Below are positions 15,874-25,722 of a stretch of DNA of 36,665 bases, piece by piece (the stretch's first letter is position 1; each line of letters starts with the position of its first letter). The DNA comes from Candidatus Pacearchaeota archaeon (lineage in GTDB: Archaea > Nanobdellota > Nanobdellia > Pacearchaeales > GW2011-AR1). Location of the stretch: positions 1-36,665 of the forward strand of contig JAFCDA010000008.1 in NCBI GenBank assembly GCA_017609915.1. Reading direction: 5' to 3'. Made by a program: the position numbers and the translations under genes. The notes beneath the pieces were generated by a model that was not told where the DNA came from, made no database searches, and was given only the letters and a program-made list of their open reading frames with translations.

Positions 15874-16167
15874 CACATGTATTATGCAAGGCACAATCTC
15901 ATGTAACATCTGACTACATTTTTTCTTATAATCTTTATAGATTTAAAATCAAATTTTTGATTTTTATTTATCTATTTTTTATTAGATTATTGTTGTTTTT
16001 GCTTTTGTAGTTTGTTTTTGTGTTGTGTTAAATTTTGTGAATATGATTTTGTGATTTTATATTATTCTGCGTTTCCTTAATATCTCTACAAGCTCAATCG
16101 AGTTTGATTATCTGAGTCTTTTAAGCCCTCATCTTCATCTCTCCCTACGCTTAAGAGATATAGGTTT

Positions 16168-18192
16168 TTAAGCCAATTTTATAATCTTTTTCCAGCCCTT
16201 ATTATACTTGATTTCTTGAATCTTAATCTTGTTTTGTTCTATTAATTTATCCTTAATCTTGTTTCCTTTTCTTGCTGATAATCCTACTTGTTTATAGAGT
16301 TGAACAGTCCCTAATTCATGACTTGGATTTTCCTGCAGAAAAGCTAAAAATCTCTTCTGCGCATCATCTGATTCTTTCTTAAATAAAGCACTATTTTCCT
16401 GCTTATAAACCTTTTTGTTTTGTCTTCCCTCTAAAGTAACAACTCTATTATCTAATTCTTGGACTAATGCTTTAGAAATATCTTCATTACTATATTCTCC
16501 TTGTTCTTTTCTTTCCTGCATAAACCTTTGAATTTCATTAATATCCCATCCTTGACTTAATTTATCTTCAGCAAATTCATGCAATATTTCTTGTGCAGGT
16601 GTTAAATTAATAATTTTATTCTCTATATCTTTATTTATATCTCTTATATCTTCAAGTTCTACTATTTCTGATTGAGCAGCTTGATTAAGATTAGAATTAT
16701 CAGTTTTGTTTTCAGTTTCTGGATGCATTTTATCTTCAAAATCTGTTTTTAACTCATTAACTTCTTGAGCTTCTCCATCATATAATGGATGAGCAGGAAC
16801 TCTTACATCTTCAACTTCTCCTTTAACAGCTTTACTAAAATCATCTTCTCCTTGTTCTATTTCTTTACTTTCAAAAATAAATTTCATTTTCTCTTTAATA
16901 TCTTTATCATTAACTATATTTTTCCTTAAATCAGCTTTTTCAACTTCAATTAAAAAAGGATTTGTATATCTTTCAGCTAATTTAACAATAGCTGTTCCTA
17001 CCTGTAATTTAGAGAAAAATTCTTTTCTATCACTTAATTGCATTATCCCACTAATATCCCAAATATCTTGTGGTAACTGTTGCTGGAATGCAATATGACA
17101 AGCACTATTACCTTTAACAGTATCACTTAATTTTGAAATATGCTGATCTAAACAAATTAAAGAAGTTCCATATTCTCTCATTTCTCTATAAATCATATCT
17201 GTAACAGATTCTTTAACAAAATTAGTTTTATCTTTTAAGAAAATATTTTTTTTTAACTTGTAAATATATGTTAAAATAAACTCACAAAAAAACTTTTTTT
17301 CAATATTCCCAAGAGAATTTAATTCAAAAAGAACTTTTTTCTTAAGTAAATCTTCAACAGAAATACTTTGTTTTCCCTTATAATTTAATACATTTCCAAA
17401 ATCTCCAAAAGTTAATACACTAGCAATTCTTAATGCGCTTTCTAACCATCCAGATTCTCTTCCTTTTGCTTTTTCTAATTTTGTTTCTAATCTCCATTTA
17501 ATATAGTTCCAGGTAGGATAGTTTTCACTTCCTTCATAAACCCCATATTCTTTATAAGCATCATCTAATGTTTCTAACAAAACCTTGTGAACACCATAAG
17601 ATGTAAAAAAACTTTCTCCAACTAAATCACATAAAACATTAATCCATTCTTTAGGATTAACGCCTTTAGGGGGTTTATTTATATTTAATTTAAATAAATT
17701 ACTTACATCATTATTTCCAACTGTAAAACACATTAATTCTGAATCTAAAGTCATTAAAGGTCTAAATGATTTTTTCCAGTCAAATATTAAAAAAGGTTTT
17801 TCTTTGTCAATAAAATTTTTAATTATATGAAAACCAAGAGTTGTTTTTCCACTTCCACTCATTCCAGAAATACATAAGTGTCTAATCCAATCTTGTTCTC
17901 TTAAATTAAAATCATGAAGTTTTTTCCCTGCATAACTTATTGATGCAAGAGCATACTCCCCATCAATAATATCTTGTGCTGGAGGTTCTAACAACACAGA
18001 ATTATCAAGTAATCTACTAAGATTTTTCTCATAAAGAGCATTAAGAATATGCGCGATTTCTTCTCTTTCTTCTCTATCTTCAGCCATAACATATTTCAAA
18101 TAGATTTCATCTATTTTCTTGCCGAAAACAGGTTTAAGTTTTCTACATATTTCTTCAGTTGTTATTTGTCTTTGCATTTTAAAATTCTCCAT
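16168..18192 (-). CDS. HerA/VirD4-like P-loop ATPase with C-terminal winged helix
   Basis: Walker A CISGMSGSGKTTLGFHI, FDWKKSFRPL, Walker-B-like TSLICLDQHISKL; C-term ELGTVQLYKQVGLSARKGNKIKDKLIE. Confidence 0.75.
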   Translation of the reverse strand: MENFKMQRQITTEEICRKLKPVFGKKIDEIYLKYVMAEDREEREEIAHILNALYEKNLSRLLDNSVLLEPPAQDIIDGEYALASISYAGKKLHDFNLREQDWIRHLCISGMSGSGKTTLGFHIIKNFIDKEKPFLIFDWKKSFRPLMTLDSELMCFTVGNNDVSNLFKLNINKPPKGVNPKEWINVLCDLVGESFFTSYGVHKVLLETLDDAYKEYGVYEGSENYPTWNYIKWRLETKLEKAKGRESGWLESALRIASVLTFGDFGNVLNYKGKQSISVEDLLKKKVLFELNSLGNIEKKFFCEFILTYIYKLKKNIFLKDKTNFVKESVTDMIYREMREYGTSLICLDQHISKLSDTVKGNSACHIAFQQQLPQDIWDISGIMQLSDRKEFFSKLQVGTAIVKLAERYTNPFLIEVEKADLRKNIVNDKDIKEKMKFIFESKEIEQGEDDFSKAVKGEVEDVRVPAHPLYDGEAQEVNELKTDFEDKMHPETENKTDNSNLNQAAQSEIVELEDIRDINKDIENKIINLTPAQEILHEFAEDKLSQGWDINEIQRFMQERKEQGEYSNEDISKALVQELDNRVVTLEGRQNKKVYKQENSALFKKESDDAQKRFLAFLQENPSHELGTVQLYKQVGLSARKGNKIKDKLIEQNKIKIQEIKYNKGWKKIIKLA

Positions 18193-18898
18193 TTAATTCT
18201 TCATCTCTAAAAACAATTTCAAGATCTAAATCAGCAAAAATAGTATTAGAACAATTTAAATGTTTAACATAATCTGGAGTCCTATATTCTCTTTTTTCAT
18301 CTATTTTTACTACCCTATTTTCATAATTTTCATATAATTCAAATAAAGCTTCATCATCCATACCTTTTATTTCACCATTCTTAATCTTATTACATAAAGC
18401 AACAGATTTATCAGCTTGTTTTGCAAACCTTTTTTCTAATTTGTTGATTTTTCTTTTCTTTATCTCCTTCTCTAATTCAGAAGCAACTACCCAAATATGA
18501 TTTACATATTGGTCATAACAAGGATGTCTATTTCCAGTTAATCTTTCATATTCCTGATTTAATTTATACATTACACCTATTTTACCAAAATTCTTATTCT
18601 TTTTATTTCCTTTATGAATTTCTAATTCTTTTTTCAAAGCAAAAGTATTCAAACCTTTTAATTCTCCATGAACAAACCTATTAGCAAGTTCAAGAGCAAT
18701 ATTTGATTCAAATAAAAATTGATTTTCTAATTCATTAATCCTCTTAGGTTTATCTTGTTCATATTCCTTTAAATTATTTGGAAGATAATCTGAGAAAGTA
18801 TAATCTTTATCTGTAAATTTCATTCCATTTCTCTTAATTTCCATTAATGGTTTTAGTTCTTCAAAATTCATTTTATTTTTCCTCCAAAATCTTTCCAA
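18179..18898 (-). CDS. Hypothetical coiled-coil protein in ATPase operon
   Basis: 239-aa ORF overlapping the ATPase gene start. Confidence 0.55.
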   Translation of the reverse strand: MERFWRKNKMNFEELKPLMEIKRNGMKFTDKDYTFSDYLPNNLKEYEQDKPKRINELENQFLFESNIALELANRFVHGELKGLNTFALKKELEIHKGNKKNKNFGKIGVMYKLNQEYERLTGNRHPCYDQYVNHIWVVASELEKEIKKRKINKLEKRFAKQADKSVALCNKIKNGEIKGMDDEALFELYENYENRVVKIDEKREYRTPDYVKHLNCSNTIFADLDLEIVFRDEELNGEF

Positions 18899-19292
18899 AC
18901 ATTTCTAGTCTACCTTGTTTTTCATTTAATTCTCTTTGTTTTTCTCTTAATTCTTTTCTAAGTAAAGCAACATCTTTCCAAGAACTAACTTTTTCATTTA
19001 ATTGTAATTCAGATAATTCAACTCTTTTTTGTCTAAGAGAAATTTTTTCTCTTACATCATCTACTTCAGCAACACTATTTTTAGCATCAACTTCTAACAA
19101 AAAATTATCAATATCTCTTTTCTCTTTTTCAGCTTCTTCAAAAATCTTTTTACTAAGCTTTTTTCTAGAAATAATAAGTTCCCCTATTTCTTCAATAGCC
19201 TCTTTAAGTGAATCTAATTTTTCCTTTCCAATGTTGTCCAAGCTATCAGAGGTATTCCGGGGTTTTTCAAGTGAAATATCTTTAAATTCCAT
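18873..19292 (-). CDS. Hypothetical coiled-coil protein in ATPase operon
   Basis: 139-aa charged coiled coil overlapping the next gene. Confidence 0.55.
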   Translation of the reverse strand: MEFKDISLEKPRNTSDSLDNIGKEKLDSLKEAIEEIGELIISRKKLSKKIFEEAEKEKRDIDNFLLEVDAKNSVAEVDDVREKISLRQKRVELSELQLNEKVSSWKDVALLRKELREKQRELNEKQGRLEMFGKILEEK

Positions 19293-19554
19293 AGAAATAC
19301 CTGGATTTTACCTTTATAAATCTTTCTATCTATGACTACTTAAGAGTTACACTAACTATTTGTAATACTTACTAATCAAACTTACTAGTATTTTTATAAA
19401 TCTTTAAGTTTTGTTCTTCTATTTTCTTAAGCGACTCACCTTCATATCTCTCTATGCTTATCAAATATTGAGATTTTAATATTACCAGAACAGTCTTAAA
19501 CCACATAAGTTTTCAAAGGAAAACTTATATAAATCAAATTTTCCTATAGATTTT

Positions 19555-19998
19555 ATGCTAAAAGAAGTAAACAAACAAACAAACCTAAAAAAAGAAGTGA
19601 GAAAAATACAAAATGGAGTTAAAAAAACAATTAGTGAATTTACTCCTTTTTATGGTCATAGAAGAACCCTTGGTCAAAGAGCAGCAGATGGTTTAGCTAA
19701 ATGGGCAGGTAGTTGGACATTTATCTTTTTCTTCTTTGTTTTTTTAGGTTTATGGATGATGGCAAATGTATATATGTGGCTTCAAGAATGGGACCCTTAT
19801 CCTTTTATTTTACTAAATCTTGTTTTGTCATGTCTTGCAGCTATTCAAGCTCCTGTAATTTTAATGAGTCAAAACCGTGCAGCACAAAGAGATAGATTAA
19901 AAGCAGAAAACGATTATAAAGTAAACAGAAAAGCTGAAAGAGAAATCACATTAATAAAAAAACAATTAAACAAAATTGAAAAGAAATTGTTTAGTTGA
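19555..19998 (+). CDS. DUF1003-domain membrane protein
   Basis: GQRAADGLAKWAGSWTFIFFFFVFLGLWMMANVY...DPYPFILLNLVLSCLAAIQAPVILMSQNRAAQRDRLKAENDYKVNRKAE. Confidence 0.9.
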   Translation: MLKEVNKQTNLKKEVRKIQNGVKKTISEFTPFYGHRRTLGQRAADGLAKWAGSWTFIFFFFVFLGLWMMANVYMWLQEWDPYPFILLNLVLSCLAAIQAPVILMSQNRAAQRDRLKAENDYKVNRKAEREITLIKKQLNKIEKKLFS

Positions 19999-20204
19999 AA
20001 AAACAATTTTTTATTTCTTCTTATTAATATCTTACTGTATTTTTTAAGCTATGCACCCCCTCATCTTCAAATCTCTAAATTCAATATATTATTAATTAAG
20101 GAATTCATTACCTAATCTCTGATTAAACTCTCCAGCAATATTCTCACTCATTTTTCGAGCAGTTGCAACACTTCCTCTCCAAGAAATCTGTATATTTTAT
20201 AAGA

Positions 20205-20949
20205 CATCTCATGGGAACTATGCATACAAAACTCATTATTTCGTAATCCCTAATAAAATTTCTCTAAAAGAAAATCATCTTTCTGCCTTAGGTTTCTTTC
20301 AAGCAGAGGGTTCAAAAAAAGAACATCTACAGAAGCCGTGAACAGTGAACCAAGACTAATAAATTTATTCATTAGTTTTTTGAAATATTTAGGAATAAAA
20401 AAAGAAAGGTTATCTTTCAGAATAATCTTTAATAAAAAGATATTATTTAAAATGAAAATTAACAAAAAGGATTTAGAAAAAAATTCAAAAATTTTCTGGA
20501 ATAAAATAGCAAATGTAGAACAAAATAATTATAGAAAATTCAATTATTCTGGAACCCTAAAAGGGAGTTTAAGAAAAGAATCTCCAATATATGGTTCTTT
20601 AGCAATTGAATATTGCAGCACAATTTTCAGAGCTTTTCTCAAGGAATTACTCAAAGAAACAAAAAATAATTTAACTAATAAAAAAGAAATAACTGCCTAT
20701 TTAAGAGGATTTATTGCCGGAGAAGCTTATGTAGGGAAAAAAGATAGGGAGATACAAATAGCAAGTACAGATTTAGAAGAACTAAATTTTGTAAAAGAAC
20801 TTTTTAATAAGATAAATATCAAATGTTCCATAAGTAAAGAAACTTCTACATCTCCTCCAAGAATAATTATAACCAATCTAAAATCTTTTCTTATTCTAGA
20901 ATCCTTTGGTATTTTCAAATTTCATCCATTAAAAAAAGAAATTTATTAA
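20205..20949 (+). pseudogene. LAGLIDADG-type homing endonuclease, frameshifted
   Basis: Motif 1 HLSALGFFQAEGSKKEH read in one frame up to a TGA near 20337; continues in another frame with NSEPRLINLFISFLKYLGI and motif 2 TAYLRGFIAGEAYVGKKDREIQIASTDLEELNFV. Confidence 0.6.
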
Positions 20950-21049
20950 TAAAAATATTAAACTATAAATCAATAGAAAATAATCTAAGGAAAAAATTAA
21001 AAACAAAATTATATAAAATAAAAAAAGTGATAGAATTTAGAAAAATTGT

Positions 21050-22351
21050 TTAATATAAAAAGCTATCAACTCTAATTTTTTTCCTTATCTCTCCATGTAA
21101 ATCTTCTAACATTTTTATTTTTGTAGCAATGCTACCTCTCCAACCTCTATGCGCAAGAATCCATCCCAATTTTATTAAAGCTGTGGTTGAAAGCATTTCT
21201 TCTAAATAAACAACACCAATCTCTTGAAGTTTACGTCCAGGAGAATAAACATATGGATCAAGCCGACCATACAAAGTCTGGGGTGCAGCATAAACAAACA
21301 TTCCTTTTTCAATAATTTCCTTTAACTTGGGAATCCAATTATATTTTCCTTCACTTATTACATGACCTAATCCAGACATCTCAATAATAATCCCCCTATA
21401 TCCCTTTTTCCTATAAAAATCAAGAATATTAGGATTTTGTCCAGGATAAAATTTAATTAAACCAACCCTATCATCAAAAACAGCATCAACATTTATTTTC
21501 CCATTTTTTTTAGTTCTTTTATTAACATTATTATTAATCATTTCAATTTTTCCATTCTGCCAAATCCTAGCTATTGGAAAATCATTAATAGGTCTAAAAG
21601 TATCTCTTCTAGAAGAATGTAATTTACAAACATTTACACCACGAAGAGCATAACAATAATTATCATTAATATTTGCATGCCCTACTAACATAACTTCTGC
21701 AACATCAGAAAGAGCCATATGAGCAGAACAAATTAAATTTAATTGAGCGTCACTCGAGCCCCTATCAGAACTTCTTTGAGAATAAGTTAAAACAACTGGT
21801 TTATTAAGTTTCCCTAACATAAAAGATAAGGCAGAAGAAGTATAATGTAAAAAATCTGTTCCATGACTAATAATCACTCCCTTAACATGGGGGTCATTTA
21901 AACTTTTTCCAACAAGTCTAGCTAATCTAATCCAATCTTGAGAATCCATATTTTCACTTGCTTTATTAAAAGGACTTTTAAGCCTTATATCTGCAATTTC
22001 AAAAATATCAGGATACATAGAAAATAATTCTTTAGCATCAATCAACCATTTAACTCCTCCTGTTTCAGGATCTAACTTACTACTAATTGTTCCTCCTGTT
22101 AAATAAAAATCAATAATTGGTTTTTTACCACTAATCTTTAACTCTTCTTGTTTTTTCTTTTTCTTTTTTCTTTTTAAAATCTTAATCTCAGAAATATGTT
22201 CTTTTTTTAATCCAATATTATATCCATTATCTAATTTTAAAAGCAAAACACCTCTATCATGACTATCTAAAAGAATCCCTGTTTCAGAATTATCTTCCAT
22301 AATTACTTTAATTCTATCTCCTGCTTCAGGAGTTTTTGGTGGGGTTTTCAT
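21050..22351 (-). CDS. gatD: Glu-tRNA(Gln) amidotransferase subunit D (asparaginase-like)
   Basis: N-terminal SH3-like domain; IIDFYLTGGTISSKLDPETGGVKWL; GVIISHGTDFLHYTSSALSFML. Confidence 0.93.
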   Translation of the reverse strand: MKTPPKTPEAGDRIKVIMEDNSETGILLDSHDRGVLLLKLDNGYNIGLKKEHISEIKILKRKKKKKKQEELKISGKKPIIDFYLTGGTISSKLDPETGGVKWLIDAKELFSMYPDIFEIADIRLKSPFNKASENMDSQDWIRLARLVGKSLNDPHVKGVIISHGTDFLHYTSSALSFMLGKLNKPVVLTYSQRSSDRGSSDAQLNLICSAHMALSDVAEVMLVGHANINDNYCYALRGVNVCKLHSSRRDTFRPINDFPIARIWQNGKIEMINNNVNKRTKKNGKINVDAVFDDRVGLIKFYPGQNPNILDFYRKKGYRGIIIEMSGLGHVISEGKYNWIPKLKEIIEKGMFVYAAPQTLYGRLDPYVYSPGRKLQEIGVVYLEEMLSTTALIKLGWILAHRGWRGSIATKIKMLEDLHGEIRKKIRVDSFLY

Positions 22352-22409
22352 AACACCCTAATACATAAATACATATAAAAAACTTGTTATTAAATATTAT
22401 ATTAGAAAG

Positions 22410-22676
22410 ATGGAACCCATAATTAAAGACAAATATAACGATCCCTTACAGATTGGGACCTTTTATAGTGATAAATCTGGACAAACTCTTTTAATAGTTA
22501 ATATAACAGAAAATGAGTTAATAACAGATTATTTCAGTGCCAAAGTACATTCTCCAATAAAGATGGCCCTTAAAAAAGCAAGAGATTTTTCTCCCTTATC
22601 AGAAATTGAAATTAAAGATGAGATCGAAATAGATAGAGATCATGCTAACTGGCTTGAGAAAAATCTAACAACTTAA
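22410..22676 (+). CDS. Hypothetical protein
   Basis: 88-aa ORF between convergently/divergently placed gat genes. Confidence 0.45.
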   Translation: MEPIIKDKYNDPLQIGTFYSDKSGQTLLIVNITENELITDYFSAKVHSPIKMALKKARDFSPLSEIEIKDEIEIDRDHANWLEKNLTT

Positions 22677-22690
22677 AAGGTTAAGGTAAT

Positions 22691-24055
22691 TCATTTCAGT
22701 TCCTTCTCCAACATCTCTCTAACAACCTGATAATCTGCCCTTCTATTTGTTTCTTGCATAATTTTTCCAATCAAAAAATTAAGTGCTTGTTTATTTCCTG
22801 CTTTATAATCTGCAATTGTCTTTTGATTATTCTTATAAATTTTATGGATTATTTTTAATAATTTTTCTTTATCTGAAATTTTTTCAGAAGATTTTGCAAG
22901 TTTTAATGGGCTAAAAGATTTTGGAATAAATTTTCTTAAAATATTTTTTGCAGCTAATGCTGTTATTTTATTTTCTTTTAATAATTTTAATAATTCTATA
23001 ATATGTTGAGGATTAATATCTACTTCTTTCATTGTTTTTTTATTGTGATTCAAAACAGAAAGCCATTCTGTTGTTATCCAAGGTAAAGCAAATTTAGGGT
23101 TAATTTTTTTAATTACTTTTTCATACAATTCAACAATTTCAAGATTTTGAGTTAGAACCTCAGCATCTTTTGGATTTATTTTATGTTTTTTAATTATCTT
23201 ATCTAATTTTTCCTCAGGAGATTCTGGAAGTTTATTTTTAATATCTTGTACTCTTTGTTTATTAATTTTTATAGCTGGCAAATCAGGGTCTGGAATAAAT
23301 CTATAATCTGCTTGTTCTTCTTTTGTTCTCATTAACTGAGTTTTTTCTGTTATTGAATTCCATCTTCTTGTTTCTTGTTTTATTGGTTTTTCTTTTTCAT
23401 GCCTTCTAAGTTCTGATTTAATTGATTTAATTATCTCTGTTATTGAGTTAACATTTTTTATTTCAGTTCTTACTGTTAAACCTTTTATATTTACATTAAC
23501 ATCTGATTTAATTCCTGCATCTTTATTCAATGCTTTAATATAAGAAAGAGTTAAAACCAATTGTTTTAACCAGGTTTGAACTTGCTCTGAAGATGTAAAA
23601 TCTGGTTCTGTTACGATTTCAACTAAAGGAGCTCCACTCCTATTATAATCAATTGTTCCTTTATCTGGATTCCAAGCAGCAGGGTCTTCTTCTAAATGAA
23701 CTTCTCTAATTCTTATTCCAAGAAATTTTCCATTTTCAGCAACAGGAATTGAATGTGCTCCTGAAATTGTTATTTGATACCCCTTTGGCATATCTGGCCA
23801 ATTATAATGTTTTCTTTGCCATAAAAAAACAGGATTTACCTTACATCCCAACATTAATCCTATTTGTAAAAGTTTATCAATTGCAGATTTATTTGGAAGC
23901 ATTGGTTTAGAACCTGGCTGTCCAGTACATACTGGACACACATTAGTATTTGGTTTTATAAGCTTCATATCATGAAAATTTCTGCAATTACAAAATAATT
24001 TCTCTTTTGTTTCCAAATACCCATGTACTTCAAGCCCTATCATTGGTTTTTTCAT
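22691..24055 (-). CDS. gatB: Asp/Glu-tRNA amidotransferase subunit B
   Basis: IGLEVHGYLETKEKLFCNC, CPVCTGQPGSKPMLNK-like motif, MRTKEEQADYRFIPDPDLP. Confidence 0.95.
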   Translation of the reverse strand: MKKPMIGLEVHGYLETKEKLFCNCRNFHDMKLIKPNTNVCPVCTGQPGSKPMLPNKSAIDKLLQIGLMLGCKVNPVFLWQRKHYNWPDMPKGYQITISGAHSIPVAENGKFLGIRIREVHLEEDPAAWNPDKGTIDYNRSGAPLVEIVTEPDFTSSEQVQTWLKQLVLTLSYIKALNKDAGIKSDVNVNIKGLTVRTEIKNVNSITEIIKSIKSELRRHEKEKPIKQETRRWNSITEKTQLMRTKEEQADYRFIPDPDLPAIKINKQRVQDIKNKLPESPEEKLDKIIKKHKINPKDAEVLTQNLEIVELYEKVIKKINPKFALPWITTEWLSVLNHNKKTMKEVDINPQHIIELLKLLKENKITALAAKNILRKFIPKSFSPLKLAKSSEKISDKEKLLKIIHKIYKNNQKTIADYKAGNKQALNFLIGKIMQETNRRADYQVVREMLEKELK

Positions 24056-24203
24056 GTTTATAACAAAGAAAAAGGATTTTTATATCTTTTTACATTACTC
24101 TAAATAAAAATACAATCACATCAATCTCTTTTAAAATATAATACTGCTCTCCTCTTCTTCAGAACTTTAAGTCTTAAAAGTTATCTCAAATCCCTTTTTG
24201 AAT

Positions 24204-25361
24204 TCAAAAGAACCCAAAAAAGAATTCAAAAAAGATACCTGCAGCAAATAACAAACTTAATATCACAATAATAATCCAAGGAAGAGGAACTTTATATTCT
24301 GGTTTTCGATTTCCTTTTCCTTTAGCTTTCTTATTCATTAATAAAACCAGTATTCCAGTTACCCCCCCACCAACAACCCCGCCAATACTTAAAACCTTTA
24401 CAAAACTTAATAGACTAAAAATACTTATAAAAATATAAAGAATCAAAGGAAAGATCGAAACAAAAAGAAAATTTCTTAACTTAGAACTATTAAAATCAAA
24501 ATAAAACATATCTTTTAATGCAAAACTTAAAACAAAATAACTAGTAAGCATAGTAAAAATCCCTAAAACAGTAATAAAATTTCCAAAACTCAAGGTGGCT
24601 ACTTCTGTAACACTTTTACCTAATACTCCAACAAAAATAAAACTAAAAATAGCATAGAGAATTATAGAGATTAAACTTCCAATAACAATAATTTTCCACA
24701 TCTTTTTTTCATCTCCTTTAATTTCTCTTTCAAGTTCAGGAATACAAGCAAAACCTAATAATGCAAATAAAACAACTCCAAAAGGCAAAAAAACATATGA
24801 AAAATTAGTATAAGAAACATTGCTAACTTCTACTTGTGGAAAATACCATCCAAGCATTAATAAAACAATAAAAATAATTACTAAAACTCCCCAGGTTTCA
24901 ATTTTTCTCAGTCCCTTAATCCCTTCTTTTAAAAGAAAAGTCATAATAAACCAAAATCCAACACCAAAATAAATTGCATAATCAAGTCCTCCTGTAAACA
25001 ATCTTGAAAAACTTTGTCCTTCTCCAATAAGATAAGCTAATAAAGCAGAATAAATTCCAAAAACCATAGCAAAAAACATTAACTTTTTCCCCCATTTTCC
25101 TAAATATTTTTCAGCATATCCTGCTAATTGATGATTTCCTTTTGTTCTTAAAACAACTTCTCCTAAACATAATTTAACAAAAATTAAAATCCCTCCTAAA
25201 AATAAAAGCCATCCTAAACCAATTAAAAATCCTGATTTAGAAAAAGCATAAGGTAAACCTAAAATACCTGCACCAATCATTGTTCCAACAAGTGTAAACA
25301 CTGCTGCCCAAAACCTCTTATTCAAATACTTTTGACTAAAATCATTCCACCCCATTTTCAT
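24204..25361 (-). CDS. Amino acid permease (aromatic amino acid/Trp-Tyr transporter-like)
   Basis: FTLVGTMIGAGILGLPYAFSKSGF N-terminal motif, about 11 TM segments. Confidence 0.8.
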   Translation of the reverse strand: MKMGWNDFSQKYLNKRFWAAVFTLVGTMIGAGILGLPYAFSKSGFLIGLGWLLFLGGILIFVKLCLGEVVLRTKGNHQLAGYAEKYLGKWGKKLMFFAMVFGIYSALLAYLIGEGQSFSRLFTGGLDYAIYFGVGFWFIMTFLLKEGIKGLRKIETWGVLVIIFIVLLMLGWYFPQVEVSNVSYTNFSYVFLPFGVVLFALLGFACIPELEREIKGDEKKMWKIIVIGSLISIILYAIFSFIFVGVLGKSVTEVATLSFGNFITVLGIFTMLTSYFVLSFALKDMFYFDFNSSKLRNFLFVSIFPLILYIFISIFSLLSFVKVLSIGGVVGGGVTGILVLLMNKKAKGKGNRKPEYKVPLPWIIIVILSLLFAAGIFFEFFFGFF

Positions 25362-25487
25362 ATATAATTAACAAACCAAATTTATAAACATTCTCCTCAG
25401 CATATTACATCTTTAAGTTATGAATAGCTTAATCTTCTCATCTTCATATCATAATATTTCATTAAAATTCCAGAATAAAACAAAAAA

Positions 25488-25559
25488 TGGGCCTAGGAGG
25501 AGTCGAACCCCCACCAACGGGACCGAACCCCGGTACTCTATCCATTAAGCTATAGGCCC
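25488..25559 (-). tRNA. tRNA-Arg(TCG)
   Basis: GGGCCTATAGCTTAATGGATAGAGTACCGGGGTTCGGTCCCGTTGGTGGGGGTTCGACTCCTCCTAGGCCCA; 7-bp acceptor, anticodon TCG, no encoded CCA. Confidence 0.93.
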
Positions 25560-25618
25560 ATTAAATATATATCTAATTCATCCTTTAAAACATTTACCAT
25601 TAATTCAATCTCTCATCT

Positions 25619-25714
25619 GTACGTCTACATCTTTAAAACATACAAATCAAATGTAGACGTACAATACATACCTTACGTCTACATTTAGAAAGATTTATAA
25701 ATAATGTAGACGCA
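25619..25714. promoter_or_regulatory. Four-half-site operator at the proS promoter
   Basis: GTACGTCTACAT (25619), ATGTAGACGTAC (25651), TTACGTCTACAT (25673), ATGTAGACGCAT (25703) flanking TATA-like TTTATAAATA and the ATG at 25723. Confidence 0.75.
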
Positions 25715-25722
25715 TAAAATAT

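Noticed and set aside
21050-24055. Co-occurrence of GatD/GatE with bacterial-type GatB/GatC
   Set aside because: Expected: archaea commonly use GatDE for Gln-tRNA and GatCAB for Asn-tRNA.
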